Of a stretch of DNA of 64,000 bases, positions 45,218 through 56,138 are shown one piece after another. The stretch comes from Verticillium longisporum (Eukaryota; Ascomycota; Sordariomycetes; Glomerellales; Plectosphaerellaceae), in NCBI GenBank assembly GCA_019188255.1, contig JAETXT010000001.1:1860001-1924000 (forward strand). The letters run 5' to 3'. The first letter of the stretch is position 1; the number at the start of each line of letters is the position of its first letter. A program made the position numbers and the translations under genes. The notes beneath the pieces were generated by a model. That model was given only the letters and a program-made list of their open reading frames with translations. It was not told the origin of the DNA and did not search any database.

Positions 45218-46471
45218 CTACAACACGCTCTCCTCGCGTCTTCCCTTGGAGAAGTAAAACGTGGCCATGAGCCCCACTGCTGCCGCCAGCAGAAGCACAT
45301 TGGACAGCAGAGAGAGCTTGGCAGACGTACGCGAGGTGACAGTATCGACAAGACTACCCCTGCGCGAAGATGACCCATCGCCCGAGAACATGGAACGCAA
45401 CTTGTCGACTCTGCGAACACGCTCCGGCGTGGACGGCTTAGGCTCGAAACGGACAGCCTTGCCGAGCATGGGGCAAAACCGGCCGGTGCCCTCCAGGTCC
45501 GCCGACTCGTCGGAGCCAGCCGCTCTCGTTGCTGGACATTGGTGATGGGAGTGGCTTCGTTCTGGCGAGCCATCGCCGCTGCTGGCCGCTGCCGCAGCAC
45601 GGCGTTCTTTGGCGACGGCCACTGAGTTACGCAGTCGGGAGCCAAAGGGAGCCGGCTCTGCTTCGAGATCGGTGTTGCAAAAGACGTCGAGCTGGCCAAC
45701 GAGACGGAGCATGTTGTCGAAGATGCAGATGGCCTCCTGGACAACGTCGTGTCGATCGTGTGCAGAGAGGAGAGGCTCGATGGAGGCGAGGCTTGCCTTA
45801 AAGTCACGCTTCAGATCTTCTCCATCGACAGAACCATTGAAGCGGAAAAAGGAGAGAGGTAACGGGTCGCCAGGAGCGCCGGGGACGGGGCGACGATTCC
45901 AAAAGCCAGGTTCCGGGGCGGACGTGTCGACAGATTCCAGCGTGGCCCGGATGAAGCGTCCGCCAGCGAAAAGCGCCATGAACAGGATGTAAGCGTACGC
46001 AATCAACACGTGCGGGCGGTTCTCGAGCGCGCGAGAAATGTGGCGCAGAAAATCCGCGAGGCTACCGTGACGGGCGACGGTATCGAGCTTCTCGTTGACA
46101 GTGTCGATGGACCAGCCAGTGAGTTGGGCAATGTCGGCACGCAGGCGGTCAGCGCGCATGAGATCTGGAAAATAGATGCCGGATAGTATGTCGTGGATGC
46201 GGTCGGCAGCAGCATCGGCGCCAGGGGCCGGCGGTGCGCTGACGAGGCTATGCCACCAAGACTCGAAAGTGATGTAGATGGGCGCAATGTGCAGAAGACC
46301 AGATGCATAGGTGGAAGGATCTTGCGCATGAGGAGGCAAGCTCAGAGGTAGACGAGCGATGATGAGCTTGTTAAGCTTTGCGTGGATAGTCCTAGTGGCG
46401 GCGTTGATCGAATCTGATAGCGGCCGTTGAGGGCTTCCGCTGCTCGCGGAGGCCTCTGTCGAGGACAGCAT
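45218..46471 (-). CDS. Heme oxygenase-like protein with C-terminal membrane anchor
   Basis: A single exon of 417 aa. The N-terminal 240 residues look like a heme oxygenase fold: LSDSINAATRTIHAKLNKLI places a candidate proximal His at residue 30, followed by YASGLLHIAPIYITFESWWH and, in the distal helix, AYAYILFMALFAGGRFI with a Gly-Gly pair. Canonical enzymes have a GxxxG-type distal motif, so activity is plausible but not assured. A Ser/Ala-rich linker follows, with CPMLGKAVRF, where a Cys-Pro dipeptide resembles a heme regulatory motif. The C-terminus is one hydrophobic helix (about 388-408) and a short basic tail, as in ER tail-anchored heme oxygenases. Expected reaction: heme to biliverdin, CO and Fe(II). 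Convergent with the CDT2-like gene. Confidence 0.8.
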   Translation of the reverse strand: MLSSTEASASSGSPQRPLSDSINAATRTIHAKLNKLIIARLPLSLPPHAQDPSTYASGLLHIAPIYITFESWWHSLVSAPPAPGADAAADRIHDILSGIYFPDLMRADRLRADIAQLTGWSIDTVNEKLDTVARHGSLADFLRHISRALENRPHVLIAYAYILFMALFAGGRFIRATLESVDTSAPEPGFWNRRPVPGAPGDPLPLSFFRFNGSVDGEDLKRDFKASLASIEPLLSAHDRHDVVQEAICIFDNMLRLVGQLDVFCNTDLEAEPAPFGSRLRNSVAVAKERRAAAAASSGDGSPERSHSHHQCPATRAAGSDESADLEGTGRFCPMLGKAVRFEPKPSTPERVRRVDKLRSMFSGDGSSSRRGSLVDTVTSRTSAKLSLLSNVLLLAAAVGLMATFYFSKGRREESVL

Positions 46472-48444
46472 AACGTCGTAGGGCCCTCCTTGCGACGAGA
46501 CAAGCTAAGTGGATGATGCTTATGAGGAGGAGAGGCTCTAGGTAGAGAAGTCGGGCGCGGCCGGCTTGAGAAGGGTTGCGAGATGGTGAAAAAGGCTGTC
46601 AGGGTGTCCTCTGCCCATGAAGGCAGCGGGCGAGATGTTGAAGAGGTTGAGCGGGCGAGGAGCGAAATGTCATGATGCCAGGTGCGACAGAACCACGCAG
46701 CAAGAGATGGGCTCACTGATGCCTCCCTGGCGCCCTATCGATGCCTATCCCGTGCCTTTCCTACCTAGGTACCTATGCTAAGGTAGGTAGGTAGGTAGGT
46801 AGGTAGGTAGGTATCGTGGCAGGGCCGTTGGTGAATGAACACAAAGCTGACTCGTGGGGCAAGCAGGTGCGATGCGCGCTTGTGAATGCACCTGAACAGA
46901 TCAAGATCAGATCAGGAACGGCCAGTCACAGCTGACAAGTGACGAGATGCGGCCGAGTGCTGTACGATGGTTATTAGCGAGCCAGGCAGAGCTGGGCAGC
47001 GGTCATAACCAGGTAGCTGGGAGGATCTGGGTCGTTCTGTGGCTCGATCCACGCAGACGCCCGAGCACCGAAGGCCGAAGGGGCGTTCCCAAGAAGGAAA
47101 GGAGGACGAGGCACGATCGGTTCTAGGCCTCGAGGGGTTTGGCCAAGGTCCTCGACCAGTACACTACTGGGCTTACAGGGCAACCTTGAGCGGAGATGAG
47201 GTTGATGGGATGAAGAAAATGATCAGGCAAAGATGGGTTGGCCACCGCGAGAGAAGTGGGAGAGGGGCACATGAGGGATCAATCCGGAAGTCCTATGACG
47301 AAAAGATGGATGCGAAGATCATGCCTTGGCGCTCGTGAATCCCTTCGACGCTTTTTTCTAATCTCCTTGGCTTCCACGCTTTGGGTGTGCATTGCGTAGC
47401 CGGTGGGATTCACATGCCCGCATTCCATCCCTTCCTTCTCAGGGTTGTGTTGCAGGCACTATAAAATACATAGGCAACGCAGGGTTTCCCCAAGGCAGGG
47501 TCGCGAATGCCATGTCTCTCCAATGAATGCCCATGGCCATCCTCTTGTTCGCGTGAGGTAGGTGCCCCGCGCACCTCGGTCGTGGGCTCAGGTGGGGTGT
47601 ACACATGGGTCATCGAGATCGGTATCTCTGCTGTGTATCGACAACTTTCATGGCGTTACCCGCTACAAGCACAGGTTGTGGGTGGAGGAAGTAGCGCCCC
47701 GGAGCCGTCTCCACAGCGGTCTAATAACCAACGTGACGGCAATCACGGCCCTGTCGATCCCGCCTACCCCAACCCTGCCTGCTCTGAAAGTCTGTTCCTG
47801 TTCCAACAACTCGGTCGTCGATGATCCATCTCGGGTCCGAGTCATGGACATCTCCAACTCCTGACTTGTATCTTTTCACTGTCGTTTCAGCCGCTTGTCT
47901 CTGCTTTATTTCGGACAGACTTCTACACAAGTCATGTCGTCACCAGCACGGCTGCGACTGAGATGATCGATTCCCAGAAACCTGACATTTTACCCTCAGA
48001 TGCCCAAGCATAAGAGGAAGAACTATGACTTGGTAAATCCCACGCCTAAGATACATGGGAAGAAACCAAACACGAGCCGTACACCGCATGGACCTCATCC
48101 TAATCCTGTAGCAGCCACACGAGCTTGAGCCTGATGCTTCCAATAGACTTGGGTGGTGCCCGGAATCACTGGCCCGAGCCAACTGCTCGTCATTATCGTG
48201 TCCTCGTATCGGGTGCCATGGCTCGACTTTCTCGCAGGTTGATTCACAATGGAGGATTATTCGGTGTAGCGATGTGGCAAGAGATCACACAAGCACGGCT
48301 CCCACAAAACAGATCAAGATGCGCTTCTATATGCACGCTCCCGGTGTATGCCAAGGTATCACGATCGCAACTAACGGCAAACCTATGCCTTTCTCAAACG
48401 CCCGAAAAAAACATGACCCAACGCCTCCCCACTCACGCAAACCT
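46472..48444. other. 2-kb spacer with a GGTA repeat
   Basis: Upstream of the heme oxygenase-like gene and downstream of the transporter gene. The GGTA/TACC cluster is at 46760-46813. ORFs such as 47039-47338 and 47507-47824 (+) are not convincing. No gene is seen. Confidence 0.4.
46760..46813. repeat. (GGTA)n repeat with flanking palindrome
   Basis: CTACCTAGGTACC followed by about eight GGTA units, the longest pure GGTA run in the window. Confidence 0.93.
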
Positions 48445-49838
48445 CTAAAAAGCCGTAACCTGGTCTTCTTCCGTCGTGGACTCTTCTTCCTTGCTCTCGT
48501 GGTTGACAAACACGAAAGAAATAAATACAACCGCCGCTCCGACCCAGTACACCCAGCCAGAGTGTTGCGAATACTGAATCATTTCTCCGACCAACGACAG
48601 GGGAATTGTCAGTGATAAACCGACTGTGACCAGCACCGGCGTCGTCAGGAGCATTGCGTACGCCCATGATATGTCGCTGATAAAGGAAGAGAAGGCATTC
48701 ACCAGGATGATGACCCAGACTTCAGCTGTCGGCGGCATCTCGAACTGGCGCATAGCTTTAGTACATAGTAACATGCCAGGGACCGCAAGGGGGAAAACTC
48801 ACTGTCTCAATGCCTGTCCAGTGCAGGATGAAGAAGACCGGCCACAGCATGATGAGGTTGAAGAGACCCACGAGACCAAAGAACAGCTGCATGTCCACCC
48901 TCTCCTCGTTGCCCACCCTCCACTTCATAATGGTGACGTAGACTCCGTAGATGATGGCGCTCAGAAACGCCATGCCGTCTCCCAGCGCAATCTGGCCCGT
49001 CGTCTTGTGCGGGAACGACCCCCTGCTCTCATCGCTCGACCCGGACAGGTCCATGGTCGAGATGAGCACAACGCCCGCCAGCGACGCCAGCACGCCGAAG
49101 AGCTTGCGCATGGAAAAGGTCTCGAGGCGCAGCGCGGCGCAGAAGAGCAGCGTCCAGACGCTGCTCGTCGACGTGAGGATCGTAACGCTCGCTACGCTCG
49201 TGTACTGCAGGCACGCCGAGGCGAAATAGTTTGCTATGAACCAGAGCATGCAGAACTCGAAACTGAGAAAGGCCGTCTCGCGCGGATTCAGGCGCTCGGT
49301 CGAGGGCGGTTGGTTCGGGATGGCTCCGCTGGTGTATCCCCCGGCGCTGGCCTCATCATCGACGAGGAGACGCTCGGCGTCTTCGGCGGTCGGAGACAGG
49401 AGGGCTGTTCTGCCGTATTCTCGTTCATGCCAGGCTTTGGACACTTCGTGGCGGAGACCGGACAGCCCGTGTCGACGGAGGAAGCGGACCAGCATCGGGA
49501 CCAGGTTGACGGCAAAGACGGATGTGTTGAGGTATACGACGAAAAAGGGCTTGTCGTACGTCGAGTCGGAGAAGATGTACTGCGCACTTGTCAGCCATTG
49601 TAGTGAGCCATGCGACTGGGGAGGGCGAAGGGCTTACAGAGGCGAGAAAGTTGGACATGGTCCACAAGGCGACCGTTAGGAGAAGACAGGCAATTCCCAA
49701 CGTGCGCCTCCCGACACCGTCGAGTCCAAGTCTTGTCCGCCAGCTCATAGGCCCTGCGTCGGTGGTTGTCCTGTCGGCCAGCAACTCTCTGTGCGAATGT
49801 CTATCGCTAGCCCCCATTATTGCTTCGTCTCGAGTCAT
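48445..49838 (-). CDS. EamA/DMT-family membrane transporter (YML018C/SLC35F-like)
   Basis: Multi-pass membrane protein of the drug/metabolite transporter superfamily. Three exons, 49838-49638, 49579-48803 and 48744-48445, with two introns of exactly 58 bp each, give 425 aa. About ten helices can be seen: LGIACLLLTVALWTMSNFLAS opens the first repeat and FVVYLNTSVFAVNLVP the second helix. The second EamA repeat includes SVASVTILTSTSSVWTLLF, LASLAGVVLISTMD, MAFLSAIIYGVYVTIMKW and TTPVLVTVGLSLTIPLSL. A cytosolic loop of about 80 residues sits between helices 2 and 3. Relatives in yeast are vacuolar membrane proteins, and mammalian SLC35F5 is a homologue; the substrate is not known. The start is uncertain by a few codons because MGASDRHSH could also begin the protein. 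Confidence 0.88.
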
Positions 49839-51042
49839 TGTCGCAAAGGCTTATCGTGGTTGATGTTTTCTCGACCTAGCGTCAACCTCCGGGTCAAGAA
49901 AAAGGCCTTCACAAAAAAAAGAACGATAGCCAATTTCTTAAGCCTTGACCGAACGTCAAAGTGCTGTCACAGCCAAGTTGGCAGATCGAGCGTATTGTCT
50001 GGCGAACAGCAACAGTCGACCGCCCGCACGTTGGAGTGGGAATGAGGACTCGCGAATGCGGCAGGTGCTGAGCACGAGGCGCGCGTGGGCTCAGCTGCTG
50101 TCGGACTGTCTGTCAACTGGGGAATCCAAGAGGCCTCGTGGGCACTGGGGTCGGGAAGGTCGTTGTCGAGGAATGGAGGAAGGGCATCGAGGCTCGGGTA
50201 CCCCTCCGATCACGCACACGTTTGTCTGGGTTCGCCAGGAAGAGAGATATGGCGTCTTCGCCAAATGTTCCAGGGCTCGGCCAATGGTGGGGAGCCCTGG
50301 TGAGCCGCACCCCCTCGTTCTGCCCGTCCTCTCAGGGTCGCAGCCTTGTGTCACCCGGCGAGGGTCAGGCCAGTGGGGGGGCTCAGGATTAGGGCGGCAG
50401 GCGAGTGGGCCAGGGCGTCCAAACAGCCGCTGAAACAGCAGCTTCCGGCGCGCTCCTTGGGGCAGGTCGGTCCTGTCACTGCAATCGTGCACGGCGGCCT
50501 TCCATGGGTGCATGACGTGACGACGCGGGCGGGCCTGTGGGCCTCAGACTGTCACTGAAAAGGTCTCTTGTTCACGTGCACCTCATCTCCCTGACCGTGA
50601 AATCTAATGAGCGACAGAATGCGGAAGCCTGCAAGGGTTTCGCCACGTCTTTGGTGGGAGCAATGTCCGCGCCTGGATCACACGAGAGGTCAGAAGCTGC
50701 AATCGGCTCGCTTCCACCGTCTGACGCTCAAGTACCAACGAGGTTACCACCTACAGTGACCATCATCAGACGCAAAGAATCAGTGTGATATTCGAAAACC
50801 CCGCAAAACACCCAGAAAACCCAGTGCCAGAATATGCTACATCAAGCCTAAGGTATAGTAATAATATGCCGGCAACCCGAGACTGTCTGTGCTAGAATGT
50901 GTACTCCTCGAGCCATGTGAAGTCGACTATCGTGGGCATGCCGTGCCCTGCCTCTCTGTCGTGTGCCGTGCCGTGCCGTGCCGCACCTTGTCTTGCGAGC
51001 CATGTCGCTTTGCAGACATGCTCTCTCTCCGGCTCGGCCTCT
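49839..51042. other. Spacer between transporter gene and YPT7
   Basis: Promoter of the transporter gene and 3' flank of YPT7, both on the minus strand. A GTGCC/CCGTG pentanucleotide repeat lies at 50960-50982. Overlapping ORFs at 49945-50433 (+) and 50091-50513 (-) are not convincing. No gene is seen. Confidence 0.4.
50960..50982. repeat. (GTGCC)4-5 pentanucleotide repeat
   Basis: GTGCCGTGCCGTGCCGTGCC in the 3' flank of YPT7. Confidence 0.85.
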
Positions 51043-52027
51043 TTAACAGGCACAGCCGTCGCGATCGTCCCCAATGTGGATGTTGATGGGGTCCTGGAAG
51101 TCGCCGCTGAACTCCTCCGACTCCTCCTGAGCCAGCGCATTGCGTGCGATCACTTTGGGGGATGTCTCGTCAGTACACACAAGAAGCAAGTGACTGCCAG
51201 GCGTGGACTTACCCTCGAAAGCCTGCTCGACATTGACGGCCTCCTTCGCACTGGTCTCGAAGTAAGGGATTCCACCCTTGGACTGGCAGAACGTCATGGC
51301 GCGCTTGGTCGAGATCTGCCCCAAAAAGTTAGCTTGCGTTCAGAGCTTCCAACAAAGCATCTGAAACTCACCACGCGCTTGCTCTCCTCGACATCAATCT
51401 TGTTGCCAAGAACGACCTAGAAACACAGTCAGTACGGCGGTGACAGCTCTGGGCCCGAGGGCCTACTCACAAAGGGGAAGTTGTCGGGATCCCGCGGCGA
51501 CGCCTGGATCAGGAACTCGTCCCTCCAGCTGTCAAGGGCGTCGAAGCTCTTGGAGTTGTTGACGTCGTACACGAGCACGCAGCAGTCGGCACCGCGGTAG
51601 AAGGCCACGCCCAGGGACTGGAAGCGCTCCTGGCCGGCAGTGTCCCAAAGCTGCACGGTCACGTTAGCGGTCGTTCGCAGCCCACGTCGTTTCGGCGGCT
51701 GGCCTCTCCTCGTACCTGCATCGTCACCTGTCGGTCATCGACGAGGACCTCCCTCGTCAAAAAGTCGGCGCCGATGGTCGCCTTGTAGCTCGCGCTGAAC
51801 TTCTTGTTGACCTGTTGCCAGCACCCTGGGTCAGCAGGCTACTCTCCTCGCGTGGTGGTGGGCGTCGAGATCGAATAGGACGCACATATTGGTTCATCAG
51901 ACTCGTCTTGCCGACACCGCTGTCGCCAAGGATGATGACCTGGTGAAAGAAAGTCAGTCGAGGAACAGACATGGAGTTAGTTGCACATGATTCTAACCTT
52001 GAGGAGGACCTTCTTCCTCGTCGACAT
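51043..52027 (-). CDS. YPT7: YPT7/RAB7, late endosome-vacuole Rab GTPase
   Basis: Small GTPase that directs vacuole and late-endosome fusion through the HOPS complex. Seven exons (52027-51998, 51939-51886, 51811-51716, 51650-51471, 51416-51372, 51315-51213, 51152-51043) with introns of 54-74 bp give 205 aa, exactly the family length, with no frame break. G1 is GDSGVGKT (15-22), G2 has T40 in ATIGADF, G3 is WDTAGQE, G4 is NKID and G5 is ETSAK. The Rab7 markers [14 protein letters not shown] and [12 protein letters not shown] are present, and the protein ends CAC, a double-geranylgeranyl signal. The start [18 protein letters not shown] is canonical. Divergent from the chelatase-like gene. Confidence 0.97.
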
Positions 52028-52660
52028 GTTGGGCTGTTGATCTCTCGAGCTGGTTGAAGAGGGGAATCGGCGAAGAGGCAATGAGTCGTGCTGCCGGTGG
52101 GATCGGTCTGGGGAATCGTGGCAAGTACGTAATCTTTGTACTCGTGTCGATTCAGTCGGGCAAGGCACCTGTCGTTTCGGTGCAGGCAGCAGAAACGGGT
52201 TATCGTCGTCTCGTCTGTTGTTGGAGCGGTCGAGGTGGAGGAGGTCGGTCGGTCGCCAGGTCCGGCCATACAGTACCTGTTGCACAACTGATAGCGGCTA
52301 GCTCCCCAAGGTACCTGAGTACCTCCACCTTTGTCTGCTTGGGTTCCACTGGCAAGCATGAAACGAGCCAATCAATGCGTTGAGCTCTTGGATGCAAGCG
52401 GCCGAGAGGGGACTAGCGGCTCTTGCGTGAGGTCACTTGGATGCGATGACGACTGCGCCACATGCACCGCGCTGCTGGGGCATGTCTTGGGCGCCTGTAG
52501 TGGGGCGCCGGAAGACGAGACGATGGGAGAGAAAGAGGCTGGTGAGCTTCAGTCGCATGCTCCTGGCTTGCATCCACTCAACGACTTGATGATCGGCGAG
52601 ACATCTTCACGCATTTGACGCTGTCATCAGTGGCCCGGATGATGTCCACTGTGGCTAGAC
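52028..52660. promoter_or_regulatory. Divergent promoter region of YPT7 and the chelatase-like gene
   Basis: 633 bases between the two ATGs. It contains CCCAAGGTACCTGAGTACCTCC at 52305-52326, another GGTACC-containing element. I cannot identify a specific regulatory site. Confidence 0.35.
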
Positions 52661-53901
52661 ATGGCAGATGATATCCTGCTCGGCAAGGTCCATGGCCTCA
52701 GCGACCTCGAACTCGCCGGGCTACTGTGCCTCATGAGCAGGGAGCATTGTCTTATCAGTACTCCTCCAGAAGCACTCGATGAGTTGATAGAAGAGCTTCA
52801 ACTAGTATGCAGAAGTCCTTTCTTCTCTCTTTTCCTCAAGATCTCATCTAATTACGACCAGATATTCACCAAGACCTTCGGCCTCAAGTGCGTCGTTGTC
52901 GACTGCCACGCCCACACCACCCTCGACGACTTCGCCGCCGCCATCCTCACCTCGAAACCCCAGCCACGCACCCCCTCGCCCTTCCAAACCCGCACCTCGG
53001 CCGAGCCCTCGTACTTTGTCGCCCGCCCCGGCGCCCTCGCCCCTCTGACCTCTCTCTCGGCGACGAGCCCCAGCCACCCGCCCCCGGCCATGGCCAACGT
53101 CATCCTCGCCCGCAACCTCGACCAAGCGCCCAAGGCCGTCCAGATCCAGGCCCTCGAGCTCCTGCGGACCCGCCGCATCTTCACCCGCACCGCCGTCCAG
53201 GCGGCGCCTAAGCAGTTCCTCTTCGTCGCGGCGCTCGGCGCGCAGACCGGCGGGCACGCGCGCGTCACGCCGCACCTCAACGACTTTCTGTACCTCGCGC
53301 ACTGGCACGACCCCGACCTCGGCTTCGCCAACCTCGACGAAGGGTTCGAGGCCACCGCGGGGGACGACGGCGGCTCCGAGACGGGCAGCATGGAGAGCGT
53401 CGTGAAGAAGAGTGTTAACGGTGACCTCCGTGTCGAGGACGACCCGTTGCTGAGCGATGTGGTACGTGGTGATGAATCCCCAAGGGGTGTTGCGGACGGA
53501 CGGGATCATGCTGACGACCAGTCGTAGGATATCGCTGCCCTGGCAAGACTCAGCCAGGGCGTGCAGATTGACGTAGATGTCCTCCGCTACCAGATGAACT
53601 TGATATCCTTCTTGCGAATGCACCGCGCCGTCGGGGGTGGCGTCAGTCCTACGGCGACGAAGCACTTTGAGCAGCTGATCAAGGCGCTGGCGCCGCTGCA
53701 TAAGCTGGATTACGCGACGCCAGGCCTCGTCGCACTGGCGTTGAGAAGGTCTATCTGCACAGGATCCAGATCGTGGAGCCGGAACAGGAGAGGAGCATGC
53801 AGTGGGGCAGCGAGCTCGAGGCCGTGGAGGCCTTGCTCGAGGACATCGGGCCGGAAGAGGTCATGGAAGAGGTCCTGGACATGGTCGCGACGCCGCTTTG
53901 A
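52661..53901 (+). CDS. Magnesium-chelatase/MoxR-like AAA-related fungal protein (frameshifted)
   Basis: Exons 52661-52804, 52862-53461 and 53528-53901, spliced length 3n+2, about 372 aa. It begins MADDILLGKVHGLSDLELAG and has REHCLISTPPEALDELIEEL, a segment shared by uncharacterised Pezizomycotina proteins often labelled magnesium chelatase. The middle has CVVVDCHAHTTLDDFAAAIL and an Ala/Pro-rich stretch. The C-terminal part, ISFLRMHRAVGGGVSP, ATKHFEQLIKALAPLHKLDY and VYLHRIQIVEPE, looks like the lid of MoxR/chelatase AAA ATPases. I see no Walker A motif, so ATPase activity is doubtful. Near 53738-53741 the frame breaks: ATPGLVALA continues as VEKVYLHRI one base out, as if a G were lost. Intron 1 (57 bp) is in frame and stop-free. 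Fungi make no chlorophyll; the role is unknown. Confidence 0.72.
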
Positions 53902-54219
53902 ATCACAAACGCCGGTTTGGTCAATTTGTTATATGTGATGGTAACACTGCTATTAAAGGCATCGATATGATGTTCTCCCGAGTGCGGGCCTCACCCGCCA
54001 TGGTTCGCCCGCCATGGTAATAAGGGGGCGCCACGGGTACCGTGAGATTTGCCAATCTCGAGACCCAAAGACACCACGTTGTGCCGAGTCCCCGTCTGTT
54101 CTGTGGCGGTGACCTCGCTCTTCTTTTTGTCATCAGGTCCTCGTGTTGTGTGGGTCATGAATTACAACGTCTATAATTTACAAAAAGCCAGCACGCATAG
54201 CTAGAGGGGCGGATCCCGT
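53902..54219. other. Convergent 3' spacer
   Basis: About 320 bases between the chelatase-like stop and the GDA1 stop. A CCCGCCATGG direct repeat lies at 53994-54016. No gene is seen. Confidence 0.45.
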
Positions 54220-56138
54220 CTACTGCACCTGCTTGATCTTGCACTCCCAGCCGGAACCGGGGGCGAGAAGGGGGAGACTAGCCAAGGGTTAGCAAATCAT
54301 GTCGTTTCGTGTGAGTGGTACAGGGTCTTACCTGGCTCCCAGGCACCAGCCGAGTTCGTTGCCCTTGATCTTCTTCGCAATCTTGACCTCGCGTTCGATG
54401 GGCATCTCGTAGCCGGTGTGGAGAAGAGCCATCATGAAGTTGAGGTCGAGACAGTGATCGGGGCGATCGCGAAGCTCGTCCAGAGCTCCGGGGATCGTGG
54501 AGAAGAGGTCCCAGGACTGCTCACCGCCACAGACAGTGTTGGTCAGGTCGTGCATTTCGCGAAGGGTGAAGGAGTCGGGCATGCCAAGTGGCTTGGTGCG
54601 GTCGTAGAAGAAGGAGAAGATGTATACATCCTCGCGGCCAAAGGTCTTGGCCAGAGAGGGCTGATGGATGCCGTTGAAAGAGCAAGGGGCAAGCTTGCAG
54701 TCGGCCTCCTTCTTCAAGATGCGTTCGGCCAGGGCGCGGCATTGCGCAGGGGCGGCGTTGGTGGGTCCGGTGAAGTTCAGGCTGATGCTCTGGCCGAGCT
54801 GATGGTTCTCTGGCAGCTTGACCTCGGTCTCCTTGGAGAATCCAGGAGCGATGCAAGGGTGGACGACAGGTCCCTCGAGAACAGATTTGTCGTTCTTCTT
54901 GGACGCCAGCAGCTCATCGAGGAAGACGGTGTGGAGAGCGTCACGAGCCGCCATGAGACCGTAGCCGAGATGAGAGTGCTGGTACAGCTCAAATTTCTGA
55001 CCACCAAAGTCGAGATTGTACTTGTGGTCACCTTCCGACAGCTTCTCGGGCATGCCGCCAGCCGGTCCCTTGAACGTCGGCTCGAAGACAATCTGAGTAG
55101 AGCCACCGCCAAGGTCGAAGACGGCGGCAGTGGGGTTCTTGTCAGGGCCGCCAATCTTGCCGAGGAGGTAGTTGGTCGTGATCCAGGCGTAGACGCCCTC
55201 ATCGGAGCCATCCATGATGGCAACGCCGTTCTGCTCTTCCGAGACGACAGGGAAGGGGTACTTGGTCTCGAGGTGCGAGCGAACAGTCTTGAGGATCTTG
55301 TCAGCTGCCTCAGCACCAACCATGCGCAGACCAGCGGTGGCCTTGACGGCGACCGGGCTGCAGCCCTTGAGCTTGTCAGGGACTTCCTTCATGGCAACGT
55401 CCATGAGGGCATCGAGGGTCTTGGCCGCTGCCTCTGGGTCGTCCTTATACTTGCTGAGACCGCCAACCGACTTCTCGGTCATCTTGAATTCCTCCTTCTC
55501 AAGCTCGGGGGCAGCGCCGCAGTTGTTGAACTTGTACACGTGGATGCGCGAGCCAGTGCTTCCAGCGTCGATCATGAGAACGTATTGCACGATGGGCTTC
55601 GACTTGGAGCTGGACTTGGTGCATCGATCGGTGCCATAGGAGTTGTCTGAGGGGACCTGGCCGTCATTGGACTTGGTAGGGGAGACTGTTCAAGACTGTT
55701 AGGTTTGTCGTGCCATCTCGACCGCTTCATCTTCTCACCTCGGTTGTTGTACATGTCGACGCCCTTGGGGGACAACCAGATGAAGCCCAGAACGATGAAG
55801 AAGACGACGGCAGCCGTCTTAATCCATCTCGCCTTTTGCGTCTGCGACATGATGACGGCTTTCAGCGCACCCAGAAGACCAGGCTTTCGGGCAGGGGCAA
55901 AGCGACCGGGCTTTTCGAAAGGATCTCGCGCGTTCTTGGTGTGCGGGAGCGAGACGGATGATCTTCGCATTGGTCGCGGTTGAAGGGACGAAGGTTGTGC
56001 GGGCGAGTCTACGTAGACACGGCCCGGCGCATTCGTGATTCGAGGTGAAGTAGAAGGAGGGACTAGGTCGGAGAGGGTGGCGGGAGAAGGGAGAGATGTC
56101 GAAAGAGCGTCAGGTCGTACGGGTCGGCCAAAGGACAA
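54220..56138 (-). CDS. GDA1: GDA1, Golgi guanosine-diphosphatase (GDA1/CD39 apyrase family)
   Basis: Type II Golgi membrane enzyme that cleaves GDP to GMP in the lumen, so that GDP-mannose import for mannosylation can continue. Exons 56138-55739, 55685-54332 and 54277-54220 (introns 53 and 53 bp) give 603 aa with no frame break. The N-terminal 105 residues are a basic, Ser/Pro-rich cytosolic tail, longer than in yeast, followed by one signal-anchor helix (TAAVVFFIVLGFIWL). The luminal domain carries apyrase regions ACR1 DAGSTGSR (about 172-179), ACR2 VKATAGLRM, ACR3 SEEQNGVAIMDGSDEGVYAW and ACR4 FDLGGGSTQIVFEP. The end SGWECKIKQVQ is encoded by the short third exon. Divergent from the PPPDE gene. 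Confidence 0.95.

Noticed and set aside
1518..53901. Programmed ribosomal frameshifting as a shared mechanism for the five broken genes
   Set aside because: The sites share no slippery heptamer or common context, both +1 and -1 corrections are needed, and the genes are functionally unrelated.
54418..55650. 410-codon ORF opposite GDA1
   Set aside because: Shadow of the GDA1 exon; no recognisable motif of its own.
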